DNA of 64,000 bases from Psococerastis gibbosa (Eukaryota; Arthropoda; Insecta; Psocodea; Psocidae): the NCBI GenBank assembly GCA_963971405.1, contig OZ020491.1:6442855-6506854 (forward strand). The letters are read 5' to 3'. Positions 32,166 through 41,381 of this stretch are shown in pieces (position 1 is the first letter of the stretch; each line of letters begins with the position of its first letter). The position numbers and the translations under genes are program-made. Under the pieces are notes generated by a model that searched no databases, had not been told where the DNA came from, and was given only the letters and a program-made list of their open reading frames with translations.

Positions 32166-32171
32166 GACTTC
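32166..32171. repeat. Target-site duplication, left (GACTTC)
   Basis: GACTTC is repeated at 41394-41399. Joining TATCGACTTC from the left to GATGGCCAGG on the right restores the 5' end of SINE D (compare TATCGACTTCGATGGCCAGG at 44934-44955 on the minus strand). A 6-bp duplication is characteristic of Polinton/Maverick integration. Confidence 0.85.
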
Positions 32172-32183
32172 AGTAGATATAAA

Positions 32184-32660
32184 AGGGGGTTCCTGGGACA
32201 CTTTTAGGCCACTCTTGCTTTTTACCTCCGGGCATGGGGGTTCCTGGGACACTTTTAGGCCACTCTTGCTTTTTACCTCCGGGCATCATTATTGTTCTAA
32301 TTGTACATTGTCAGCCTCCGGCTATCACTTATTTTATACTACTTCTATGCTAACCTTGTAGCCTATAAAACCACAACACATCATATCACAGGGGGTTTCT
32401 GGGACACTTTTAGGCCACTCTTGCTTTTTACCTCCGGGCATCATTTATGTTCTTATTGTACGTTGTCAGCCTCCGGCTATCAATTATTTTATACTACTTA
32501 TATGCTAACCTTGTAGCCTATAAAACCACAACACATCATATCACAGGGGGTTTCTGGGACACTTTTAGGCCACTCTTGCTTTCTACCTCCGGGCATCATT
32601 ATTGTTCTTATTCTACGTTGTCAGCCTCCGGCTACCACTTATTTTATACTATACTTATAT
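32184..32660. repeat. Subterminal minisatellite (155-bp unit)
   Basis: Starts at 32186 and 32236 (50-bp partial), then 32391 and 32546. The unit reads TTTCTGGGACACTTTTAGGC, CTTTTTACCTCCGGGCATCA, GTCAGCCTCCGGCTATCA, TATGCTAACCTTGTAGCC. It lies directly inside the element terminus. Confidence 0.88.
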
Positions 32661-32796
32661 GCTAACCTTGTAGCCTTTCTTCTTCTTCCCTTCTCTTCTT
32701 CTTCTTCTTCTTCTTCACACAGTGTAAGGGGGTCGCCCCCTCCTGTTATCGGACATCATTCTCATCGTTTAAATAAATAAATAAATAAGGACTTTT

Positions 32797-33269
32797 TGTT
32801 CTATTACTAAGCCAACCTAGCGGAGTTAGGGCTATAAAGCCCTCTCTTACACTCAACTAGGAAGACCCGGGACCGCCTGCTTTACATGCCCTCCGAAGCA
32901 TGACCAGAAAATGTAGCAAGTGTAGGACTCGAACCAACAACCTTTCGGGTGAAAGTTGGAGTCCGTACCACCACTCTACATGTCCATTCTCATTGTTTCT
33001 TCTTCTTCTTCAGGGTCGCCCCCTCCTGTTATCGGACATCATTCTCATTGTTTAAATAAATAAATAAATAAGGACTTTTTGTTCTATTACTAAGCCAACC
33101 TAGCGGAGTTAGGGCTATAAAGCCCTCTCTTACACTCAACTAGGAAGGCCCGGGACCGCCTGCTTTACATGCCCTCCGAAGCATGACCAGAAAATGTAGC
33201 AAGTGTAGGACTCGAACCAACAACCTTTCGGGTGAAAGTTGGAGTCCGTACCACCACTCTACATGTCCA
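32797..33269 (-). mobile_element. Two SINE A copies in a 283-bp tandem duplication
   Basis: Copies at 32797-32986 and 33079-33269, both minus strand and nearly identical, each with GGACATGTAGAGTGGTGGTA, CACCCGAAAGGTTGTTGG, GGTTCGAGTCC and the GGTTGGCTTAGTAATAGAAC end. The duplicated unit also carries GGTCGCCCCCTCCTGTTATC and a TAAATAAATAAA tail, so the pair arose by duplication rather than two insertions. The anticodon-loop position reads TTC, as in tRNA-Glu. Confidence 0.9.
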
Positions 33270-33588
33270 TTCTCATTGTTTCTTCTTCTTCTTCACGTAG
33301 CCTACATACCATATTTCGGGCGATTTCGCCTCCGCAATGATTATTTATTTGATTTACATCATTTCATAGTCTATGATTAAGATAATCTTTCACCTTCACC
33401 ATTATTATTGAAGCAATAGTATGTTTCTTTCAACCATTGGTTTTTAATAATCATTATCTAATTATAAGCTTAAAACTAGTTATGTAATTAATAAAACAAA
33501 AACAGAAATATTTAAAGAAATTATTCATATATTTACATTTCATATTATTGGTGTAGTTAACATAATACTTCAGTACATAATGAAATCT

Positions 33589-33894
33589 TCATTCTAGGAT
33601 CTGTATGTTGACACTATTTTTTCCCCTATGGCTTGGAACGATGAGATACATCTCAGCTCCTGGAGTGACTTTGCTTCCTTGAAAGGCTGACAGGTATAGT
33701 TGAGGTATAAAACACTCCACAACTTCTTTTTCCGGTCCTCGCAGTATCACTTTCACAGCTGGCCCATATTCTGTTTTGTCTATCTGCACTATTTTCAGTA
33801 TTTGGTACTTAGCTCCAATCACCAGTTTTCGCATTGACATGGTGGGCCCGGCTTCTTGGTTGATGGCATTAACTTTATCACATAGAGATGCCAT
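33589..33894 (-). CDS. 101-aa OB-fold-like protein of the element, left copy
   Basis: A complete ORF from ATG at 33894. The pattern LVIGAKYQILKIVQIDKTEY followed by GPAVKVIL and a CFIPQLY segment (about residues 24-68) resembles small single-strand DNA-binding OB-fold proteins that I associate with arthropod mobile elements; this is recognition by pattern, not a proven family. No signal peptide or membrane segment. It is divergent from the 231-aa gene across a 403-bp gap, and is identical to the right-arm copy at 39671. A role in genome replication of the element is inference. Confidence 0.7.
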   Translation of the reverse strand: MASLCDKVNAINQEAGPTMSMRKLVIGAKYQILKIVQIDKTEYGPAVKVILRGPEKEVVECFIPQLYLSAFQGSKVTPGAEMYLIVPSHRGKNSVNIQILE

Positions 33895-34297
33895 GTTCTA
33901 AGATTACACAAATTCACTTGTAAAGTTGGCGTAGTATTACTTGAATGAAGGTTTGGTCTCAACTAAGCCCCTCAACTGAGATGAGGGTGTATATCAGGTA
34001 AAATCATGTTGTGAGGGCCACAGCCGGAGGGGGATAGTTAAGTAATTTCTCCATTGCACCATATTTGTTAATGTAGGAATCGTTTCTTAATGTTGATCTC
34101 TCATACACATCGGTGTATTATAGGCAGCTTACAACCTTAAATCAAATGACTGATTTGTCCTTCTGTACCTAAGGCACTACATTTATGGTACCCCACCTAG
34201 TTCTAAATCGATTGTGTCTCATTATCTCTCTTTAATGACCATAATTAACCGGGTTGTATATGTAACATGTGTGAAATAGCATCAGTTGCAATTGAAA
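33895..34297. promoter_or_regulatory. Divergent intergenic region, left arm
   Basis: 403 bp between two divergent ORFs, the only place where promoters for both can sit. It contains GGTTGTATATGTAACATGTG about 35 bp before the 231-aa ATG and several short inverted motifs (AATCAAATGACTGATTTG). No precise TATA or initiator can be fixed. Confidence 0.45.
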
Positions 34298-34993
34298 ATG
34301 AAGGGTGTCTTGACCACATATTATCCACTTCGTGATGGACTAAGCATTATTGTTGGTTTGCAATTCAAAGCATCAGCATTCGAAGTATACATCATAGTTG
34401 GTGATAAGGATCATGAAATTATATTCAATATGATCGAATGGCAGTCATGGTGTGCAACATTACAATCCTTTCGTTTATATCTACATAAGAAAACAATGTG
34501 TGGAAATATGATATGGACTCCTAATTTCATCAAATCAAACCTGACGATGATGTTAACGAATGATAATGAATTGGAAATGAAGTCCTCATCATCACATATT
34601 AAACTATCTAAAATAAATATTGAGAACATACAAGCGTTGAAAGCAATTCTTCATATTGTTTGCCATGAGTTGGAAAAGAAGAAGAGGTTGGCTAATTTCC
34701 ATCTAAAAAATATTATGGAAGAGATATTTATAGAGTTGGAAACAGATGATGTTTCAATGGAAGCTCTTTTACAGTTTGCCCAATCTCCAGCTCCAATAGT
34801 AGCTACTATCGAGGATGTTCGCAGTAAACTATTGTGGAAGAAGCATCAAAATCAATCAAATCGTATGTATTTAGAAATTATAACCATCTATGAAAATGAG
34901 TTGTGCTATGAGATACTTAAGCGCTGGTTGGAGCGAGCTAAAGTCATTATCAATCAGACTGTTGAACACGATGGAACCGCTGGGGATAATTGA
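34298..34993 (+). CDS. 231-aa protein of unknown function, left copy
   Basis: The first in-frame ATG is at 34298; the frame is open a little further upstream but only from a TTG. I do not recognise the family. Visible features: a hydrophobic N-terminal third (VLTTYYPLRDGLSIIVGLQF), a Trp/Cys-containing segment near residues 47-55, a Ser-rich patch near 97, and a charged helical C-terminal half with HELEKKKRLANFHLKNIMEE. No signal peptide or clear catalytic motif. Its last 23 bp overlap the next gene in another frame, a viral-style compact arrangement. Identical to the right-arm copy. Confidence 0.7.
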   Translation: MKGVLTTYYPLRDGLSIIVGLQFKASAFEVYIIVGDKDHEIIFNMIEWQSWCATLQSFRLYLHKKTMCGNMIWTPNFIKSNLTMMLTNDNELEMKSSSSHIKLSKINIENIQALKAILHIVCHELEKKKRLANFHLKNIMEEIFIELETDDVSMEALLQFAQSPAPIVATIEDVRSKLLWKKHQNQSNRMYLEIITIYENELCYEILKRWLERAKVIINQTVEHDGTAGDN

Positions 34994-35462
34994 GTTTCAA
35001 GGTTTCAAAGATAATGAAAATAATTTCATCATCAAAGAATTGGCTATGGGCCCTGCATGCAAGAACCAGTATGAACATTGGTTTTTCCGTCCACCCTTTC
35101 CATTCACCAATCTTACAAATCAAGTAAAAAGCAACAACACATGGTGCACAAATAATCTCCATAAGCTTCGTTGGGAAGAGGGGAACGTGGACTACATTCA
35201 TTTAAAGAATATTTTACTAGAGTTTGCTAACCAATATGTTAGAATTGCTACTAAAGGAAAGGAGAAACAAGTTTGGCTTGCAGGAATACTAGAATGTGTT
35301 GTGTATGACTTGGACTCTGTGCTTCTGAGGAGTTTTGAGAAGTTACCTCATCTAGAAGCTAAGAAATGTATTCATACAGGAAACTGTGCAATGATCAATT
35401 TGAGGAAACTACAGAAATGGTTTCAAGATGTCAATTGTTTAATTGATGATGATGTTGATTAA
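34971..35462 (+). CDS. 163-aa protein, possibly RNase H-fold, left copy
   Basis: The start is placed at ATG 34971 (overlapping the previous ORF by 23 bp); an upstream ATG at 34890 would add 27 residues read antiparallel in function to the 231-aa frame and is less likely. Motifs: GIIEFQGFKD near the start, an FIIKELAMGP strand, FRPPFPF, RWEEGNVDY, and a C-terminal KKCIHTGNCAMINLRKLQKW segment with CxxH(x..)CA..N...L..W spacing. The acidic residues after the first strands recall DEDD/RNase H-like nucleases, but I cannot prove a fold. It ends with TAA overlapping an AATAAA, 13 bp from the convergent integrase. Confidence 0.65.
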   Translation: MEPLGIIEFQGFKDNENNFIIKELAMGPACKNQYEHWFFRPPFPFTNLTNQVKSNNTWCTNNLHKLRWEEGNVDYIHLKNILLEFANQYVRIATKGKEKQVWLAGILECVVYDLDSVLLRSFEKLPHLEAKKCIHTGNCAMINLRKLQKWFQDVNCLIDDDVD

Positions 35463-35475
35463 AATAAAGTTATGT

Positions 35476-36537
35476 TTATAAAATTTCCGTTTTATTAATC
35501 CATGTAGGTTTCGGGAAACCAAGCCACTTCACATACAATTTATCCTTAGACTTTTTCAACACTTTCTCCACCAAATATACATCTGTGTGCTTGGTTTTCT
35601 GCAACTCTTCCATATACCACGACCCTAATATAGGTTCACCATCCATAGCCTCAAGGAGATAGGTAGTAGGTCGAGTAGGTTGTACAAGACGCACACGAAA
35701 TACTTCTGTAGACCAGTTCGGTTGGTAACCCTTCTCAAATAAGGCTTTCTGCTTGCTGATTCTGACGGGATCACCCTCTCGAAATTTCTGTTTGGTACTA
35801 CCTTTCTCATCAACAGCTCTATACATAGATAATAATTTTGCTTCATGTTCTTCTCCCACATCGGCAGGACACATCTTAATGGTCCTATGCTTCGTAGTGT
35901 TGTATTGTTGCACTAAGCGAGGTACTAAATGTAACCACTTATAACCACCCTGCAAGCTGAATTCCTTCCACATTCGATTTTTCAGAGTGCGATTCCAACG
36001 TTCAATAATTGAAGCTTTCAGTGTAGAATAAGTAGCATAATGATTAATGTTATATTGTTTTAGAATACATTTCATTTGTATATTGAAAAATTCCAGTCCC
36101 ATATCTGTCTGAAGGTGGGCAGGAGCTTGAGGAGCTCTATCGAGAATTTTTACAAAAGCTTCAGTTACATCCTTCATAGATTTAGTTTTAACTGCTTCTG
36201 CATAGCCGAACTTTGTGAATGCATTTATCACTGTTAGAATATATTTATATCCTTTATTAATCTTTGAATATGGAATCATTTCCACCAGATCTGCTTGCCA
36301 TAAATCATGCATTCCTTTAACAGTCACATGGCGTCGGGGATAATTCCGTCGAGCAGGTCGATGAATTTCATCAACCAAAGCTTGTTTCATTGAATAATAA
36401 TATTTGCTTCTCAAGACAGGTTTTAACTTCCGCTCTTGCTGAGAAGCCTCATTGTGTAGATCACGTTTAAGATTAAGGTACTTTTGTTGCAGAGCTTTGC
36501 GTATGTTGATAATATTCTTGATAACTTTGGTATCCAT
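35476..36537 (-). CDS. Polinton integrase with chromodomain (complete)
   Basis: 353 aa from ATG 36537. The N-terminal 50 residues are basic. The rve catalytic core shows the DDE triad: D83 in LWQADLVEM, D145 in HLQTDMGLEF and E179 in KASIIERWNRTLK, with D-to-E spacing 33. A C-terminal chromodomain (about 319-353) reads YLVEKVLKKSKDKLYVKWLG. The ERWNRTLKNRMWKEF and YNTTKHRTIKM segments are typical of Polinton integrases. It would insert element ends and make 6-bp duplications, as seen at both borders. The ATPase fragment lies 47 bp upstream on the same strand. This is the only complete integrase, because its first 42 codons lie in the spacer. Confidence 0.92.
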   Translation of the reverse strand: MDTKVIKNIINIRKALQQKYLNLKRDLHNEASQQERKLKPVLRSKYYYSMKQALVDEIHRPARRNYPRRHVTVKGMHDLWQADLVEMIPYSKINKGYKYILTVINAFTKFGYAEAVKTKSMKDVTEAFVKILDRAPQAPAHLQTDMGLEFFNIQMKCILKQYNINHYATYSTLKASIIERWNRTLKNRMWKEFSLQGGYKWLHLVPRLVQQYNTTKHRTIKMCPADVGEEHEAKLLSMYRAVDEKGSTKQKFREGDPVRISKQKALFEKGYQPNWSTEVFRVRLVQPTRPTTYLLEAMDGEPILGSWYMEELQKTKHTDVYLVEKVLKKSKDKLYVKWLGFPKPTWINKTEIL

Positions 36538-37152
36538 ATCTACTACACCGTGTTATAGTCGAATGAATAATGATGAGTTACGTGTTAAGCAGAGTTATTT
36601 ATATCTTTGAAATAGTGATCGAATCCCTGCCGATATCGTCCATCATTTAATCCAAAATCTTTTGCAATAACTAGGAATGTATGTGACTCTTTCCATGCTT
36701 CCGCACAGAGTTTCATGAATGTCGCTAAATTCATATCTCCCGCAACATGGTCTCTATACACATTCTTTATATTAAGCAAATCCTGTTTGAATAATACGAT
36801 AAAATTCAAATTATCTCGCAGCAAATGTTTCGGAATGGAGGTATAGGTCTGAGTGAGATAGAAGCAATCAACCCCTTTATGACGACCCATAGAGTAGACA
36901 TTTCGAATTTCCCCTTGAGATTCACATGAAACATCATCGAATATTAGCACAGAGTTAGGTTTGATGTCAGAGAGTGGTGTAACCGAATCGCCTGACCCTG
37001 TAAAAGTCATCCCACGAATAGAATTGATATTTTTCTCAAGCTGCTGGTATTTATGTTGAAACAATGTCTTGCAGAATAAGTACACATTTTCAAATCGTAG
37101 ACCAAACGGATGATATATCATGCCGAAATCATTAATATTATCAACGAATTGC
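36413..37152. other. Unique spacer at the palindrome centre
   Basis: 740 bp with no inverted counterpart. It holds the first 42 codons of the complete integrase, a 47-bp intergenic gap and the ATPase segment. Its right border, GC|GAGAAGC, is where the inverted arm begins. Confidence 0.9.
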
Positions 37153-37175
37153 GAGAAGCAAATATTATTATTCAA
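36585..37175 (-). pseudogene. Packaging-type ATPase, N-terminus lost
   Basis: About 189 genuine residues. Walker B is NSVLIFDDVSCE, followed by GRHKGVDCFYLTQTYTSIPK and LLRDNLNFIVLFKQD, the sensor region of A32/FtsK-HerA-type packaging ATPases found in Polintons and related viruses. The Walker A P-loop, which should precede FENVYLFCKT, is missing. The first eight codons of the open frame come from the inverted arm (antisense integrase), and the frame opens at a TTG, not ATG. The break at 37152 thus marks where the original element was lost. Not expected to be active. Confidence 0.88.
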
Positions 37176-38089
37176 TGAAACAAGCTTTGGTTGATGAAAT
37201 TCATCGACCTGCTCGACGGAATTATCCCCGACGCCATGTGACTGTTAAAGGAATGCATGATTTATGGCAAGCAGATCTGGTGGAAATGATTCCATATTCA
37301 AAGATTAATAAAGGATATAAATATATTCTAACAGTGATAAATGCATTCACAAAGTTCGGCTATGCAGAAGCAGTTAAAACTAAATCTATGAAGGATGTAA
37401 CTGAAGCTTTTGTAAAAATTCTCGATAGAGCTCCTCAAGCTCCTGCCCACCTTCAGACAGATATGGGACTGGAATTTTTCAATATACAAATGAAATGTAT
37501 TCTAAAACAATATAACATTAATCATTATGCTACTTATTCTACACTGAAAGCTTCAATTATTGAACGTTGGAATCGCACTCTGAAAAATCGAATGTGGAAG
37601 GAATTCAGCTTGCAGGGTGGTTATAAGTGGTTACATTTAGTACCTCGCTTAGTGCAACAATACAACACTACGAAGCATAGGACCATTAAGATGTGTCCTG
37701 CCGATGTGGGAGAAGAACATGAAGCAAAATTATTATCTATGTATAGAGCTGTTGATGAGAAAGGTAGTACCAAACAGAAATTTCGAGAGGGTGATCCCGT
37801 CAGAATCAGCAAGCAGAAAGCCTTATTTGAGAAGGGTTACCAACCGAACTGGTCTACAGAAGTATTTCGTGTGCGTCTTGTACAACCTACTCGACCTACT
37901 ACCTATCTCCTTGAGGCTATGGATGGTGAACCTATATTAGGGTCGTGGTATATGGAAGAGTTGCAGAAAACCAAGCACACAGATGTATATTTGGTGGAGA
38001 AAGTGTTGAAAAAGTCTAAGGATAAATTGTATGTGAAGTGGCTTGGTTTCCCGAAACCTACATGGATTAATAAAACGGAAATTTTATAA
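37175..38089 (+). pseudogene. Integrase, second copy, N-terminus truncated
   Basis: Identical to residues 50-353 of the complete copy, starting at an internal ATG. The arm supplies residues from 43 on; upstream is ATPase antisense with a stop in frame. The whole DDE core and chromodomain remain (D, D and E at 34, 96 and 130 in this numbering). Loss of the 49 N-terminal residues removes most of the region before the core, so function is doubtful but not excluded. Confidence 0.85.
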
Positions 38090-38102
38090 ACATAACTTTA
38101 TT

Positions 38103-38594
38103 TTAATCAACATCATCATCAATTAAACAATTGACATCTTGAAACCATTTCTGTAGTTTCCTCAAATTGATCATTGCACAGTTTCCTGTATGAATACATT
38201 TCTTAGCTTCTAGATGAGGTAACTTCTCAAAACTCCTCAGAAGCACAGAGTCCAAGTCATACACAACACATTCTAGTATTCCTGCAAGCCAAACTTGTTT
38301 CTCCTTTCCTTTAGTAGCAATTCTAACATATTGGTTAGCAAACTCTAGTAAAATATTCTTTAAATGAATGTAGTCCACGTTCCCCTCTTCCCAACGAAGC
38401 TTATGGAGATTATTTGTGCACCATGTGTTGTTGCTTTTTACTTGATTTGTAAGATTGGTGAATGGAAAGGGTGGACGGAAAAACCAATGTTCATACTGGT
38501 TCTTGCATGCAGGGCCCATAGCCAATTCTTTGATGATGAAATTATTTTCATTATCTTTGAAACCTTGAAACTCAATTATCCCCAGCGGTTCCAT
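38103..38594 (-). CDS. 163-aa protein, possibly RNase H-fold, right copy
   Basis: Mirror image of 34971-35462 with an identical translation; the same 23-bp overlap with its upstream neighbour and 13 bp to the convergent integrase copy. Confidence 0.65.
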   Translation of the reverse strand: MEPLGIIEFQGFKDNENNFIIKELAMGPACKNQYEHWFFRPPFPFTNLTNQVKSNNTWCTNNLHKLRWEEGNVDYIHLKNILLEFANQYVRIATKGKEKQVWLAGILECVVYDLDSVLLRSFEKLPHLEAKKCIHTGNCAMINLRKLQKWFQDVNCLIDDDVD

Positions 38595-39267
38595 CGTGTT
38601 CAACAGTCTGATTGATAATGACTTTAGCTCGCTCCAACCAGCGCTTAAGTATCTCATAGCACAACTCATTTTCATAGATGGTTATAATTTCTAAATACAT
38701 ACGATTTGATTGATTTTGATGCTTCTTCCACAATAGTTTACTGCGAACATCCTCGATAGTAGCTACTATTGGAGCTGGAGATTGGGCAAACTGTAAAAGA
38801 GCTTCCATTGAAACATCATCTGTTTCCAACTCTATAAATATCTCTTCCATAATATTTTTTAGATGGAAATTAGCCAACCTCTTCTTCTTTTCCAACTCAT
38901 GGCAAACAATATGAAGAATTGCTTTCAACGCTTGTATGTTCTCAATATTTATTTTAGATAGTTTAATATGTGATGATGAGGACTTCATTTCCAATTCATT
39001 ATCATTCGTTAACATCATCGTCAGGTTTGATTTGATGAAATTAGGAGTCCATATCATATTTCCACACATTGTTTTCTTATGTAGATATAAACGAAAGGAT
39101 TGTAATGTTGCACACCATGACTGCCATTCGATCATATTGAATATAATTTCATGATCCTTATCACCAACTATGATGTATACTTCGAATGCTGATGCTTTGA
39201 ATTGCAAACCAACAATAATGCTTAGTCCATCACGAAGTGGATAATATGTGGTCAAGACACCCTTCAT
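38572..39267 (-). CDS. 231-aa protein of unknown function, right copy
   Basis: Mirror of 34298-34993, identical protein, ATG at 39267. Both copies are complete because they lie fully within the arms, so the element carries two doses of this gene. Confidence 0.7.
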   Translation of the reverse strand: MKGVLTTYYPLRDGLSIIVGLQFKASAFEVYIIVGDKDHEIIFNMIEWQSWCATLQSFRLYLHKKTMCGNMIWTPNFIKSNLTMMLTNDNELEMKSSSSHIKLSKINIENIQALKAILHIVCHELEKKKRLANFHLKNIMEEIFIELETDDVSMEALLQFAQSPAPIVATIEDVRSKLLWKKHQNQSNRMYLEIITIYENELCYEILKRWLERAKVIINQTVEHDGTAGDN

Positions 39268-39670
39268 TTTCAATTGCAACTGATGCTATTTCACACATGT
39301 TACATATACAACCCGGTTAATTATGGTCATTAAAGAGAGATAATGAGACACAATCGATTTAGAACTAGGTGGGGTACCATAAATGTAGTGCCTTAGGTAC
39401 AGAAGGACAAATCAGTCATTTGATTTAAGGTTGTAAGCTGCCTATAATACACCGATGTGTATGAGAGATCAACATTAAGAAACGATTCCTACATTAACAA
39501 ATATGGTGCAATGGAGAAATTACTTAACTATCCCCCTCCGGCTGTGGCCCTCACAACATGATTTTACCTGATATACACCCTCATCTCAGTTGAGGGGCTT
39601 AGTTGAGACCAAACCTTCATTCAAGTAATACTACGCCAACTTTACAAGTGAATTTGTGTAATCTTAGAAC
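39268..39670. promoter_or_regulatory. Divergent intergenic region, right arm
   Basis: Mirror of 33895-34297; would drive the 101-aa gene rightward and the 231-aa gene leftward. Confidence 0.45.
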
Positions 39671-39976
39671 ATGGCATCTCTATGTGATAAAGTTAATGCC
39701 ATCAACCAAGAAGCCGGGCCCACCATGTCAATGCGAAAACTGGTGATTGGAGCTAAGTACCAAATACTGAAAATAGTGCAGATAGACAAAACAGAATATG
39801 GGCCAGCTGTGAAAGTGATACTGCGAGGACCGGAAAAAGAAGTTGTGGAGTGTTTTATACCTCAACTATACCTGTCAGCCTTTCAAGGAAGCAAAGTCAC
39901 TCCAGGAGCTGAGATGTATCTCATCGTTCCAAGCCATAGGGGAAAAAATAGTGTCAACATACAGATCCTAGAATGA
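39671..39976 (+). CDS. 101-aa OB-fold-like protein, right copy
   Basis: Identical to the left copy; ATG at 39671. The AACATGGCATC start context and the downstream AT-rich stretch are mirrored. Confidence 0.7.
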   Translation: MASLCDKVNAINQEAGPTMSMRKLVIGAKYQILKIVQIDKTEYGPAVKVILRGPEKEVVECFIPQLYLSAFQGSKVTPGAEMYLIVPSHRGKNSVNIQILE

Positions 39977-40295
39977 AGATTTCATTATGTACTGAAGTAT
40001 TATGTTAACTACACCAATAATATGAAATGTAAATATATGAATAATTTCTTTAAATATTTCTGTTTTTGTTTTATTAATTACATAACTAGTTTTAAGCTTA
40101 TAATTAGATAATGATTATTAAAAACCAATGGTTGAAAGAAACATACTATTGCTTCAATAATAATGGTGAAGGTGAAAGATTATCTTAATCATAGACTATG
40201 AAATGATGTAAATCAAATAAATAATCATTGCGGAGGCGAAATCGCCCGAAATATGGTATGTAGGCTACGTGAAGAAGAAGAAGAAACAATGAGAA

Positions 40296-40768
40296 TGGAC
40301 ATGTAGAGTGGTGGTACGGACTCCAACTTTCACCCGAAAGGTTGTTGGTTCGAGTCCTACACTTGCTACATTTTCTGGTCATGCTTCGGAGGGCATGTAA
40401 AGCAGGCGGTCCCGGGCCTTCCTAGTTGAGTGTAAGAGAGGGCTTTATAGCCCTAACTCCGCTAGGTTGGCTTAGTAATAGAACAAAAAGTCCTTATTTA
40501 TTTATTTATTTAAACAATGAGAATGATGTCCGATAACAGGAGGGGGCGACCCTGAAGAAGAAGAAGAAACAATGAGAATGGACATGTAGAGTGGTGGTAC
40601 GGACTCCAACTTTCACCCGAAAGGTTGTTGGTTCGAGTCCTACACTTGCTACATTTTCTGGTCATGCTTCGGAGGGCATGTAAAGCAGGCGGTCCCGGGT
40701 CTTCCTAGTTGAGTGTAAGAGAGGGCTTTATAGCCCTAACTCCGCTAGGTTGGCTTAGTAATAGAACA
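40296..40768 (+). mobile_element. Two SINE A copies, mirror pair
   Basis: Mirror of 32797-33269: copies at 40296-40486 and 40579-40768, plus strand. These are the clearest SINE A copies in the window and serve as reference: head, B-box GGTTCGAGTCC, body, TTTATTTATTTA tail. Confidence 0.9.
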
Positions 40769-40904
40769 AAAAGTCCTTATTTATTTATTTATTTAAACGA
40801 TGAGAATGATGTCCGATAACAGGAGGGGGCGACCCCCTTACACTGTGTGAAGAAGAAGAAGAAGAAGAAGAGAAGGGAAGAAGAAGAAAGGCTACAAGGT
40901 TAGC

Positions 40905-41381
40905 ATATAAGTATAGTATAAAATAAGTGGTAGCCGGAGGCTGACAACGTAGAATAAGAACAATAATGATGCCCGGAGGTAGAAAGCAAGAGTGGCCTAA
41001 AAGTGTCCCAGAAACCCCCTGTGATATGATGTGTTGTGGTTTTATAGGCTACAAGGTTAGCATATAAGTAGTATAAAATAATTGATAGCCGGAGGCTGAC
41101 AACGTACAATAAGAACATAAATGATGCCCGGAGGTAAAAAGCAAGAGTGGCCTAAAAGTGTCCCAGAAACCCCCTGTGATATGATGTGTTGTGGTTTTAT
41201 AGGCTACAAGGTTAGCATAGAAGTAGTATAAAATAAGTGATAGCCGGAGGCTGACAATGTACAATTAGAACAATAATGATGCCCGGAGGTAAAAAGCAAG
41301 AGTGGCCTAAAAGTGTCCCAGGAACCCCCATGCCCGGAGGTAAAAAGCAAGAGTGGCCTAAAAGTGTCCCAGGAACCCCCT
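40905..41381. repeat. Subterminal minisatellite, mirror copy
   Basis: Mirror of 32184-32660 with the same unit number and the same 50-bp partial unit nearest the terminus. Confidence 0.88.

Larger units (their letters stand above)
32172..36412. repeat. Left arm of the inverted repeat
   Basis: The inner limit is where the two arms stop matching: the left arm continues AAGACAGG after 36412, while the mirrored right-arm sequence reads GC before GAGAAGC. This cut lies in codons 42-43 of the integrase. The arm includes SINEs and microsatellites, all mirrored. Confidence 0.93.

Noticed and set aside
34890..34970. N-terminal extension of the 163-aa protein
   Set aside because: It overlaps the coding end of the 231-aa gene; the ATG at 34971 leaves a short overlap of 23 bp and starts directly before the conserved-looking GIIEFQGF segment.
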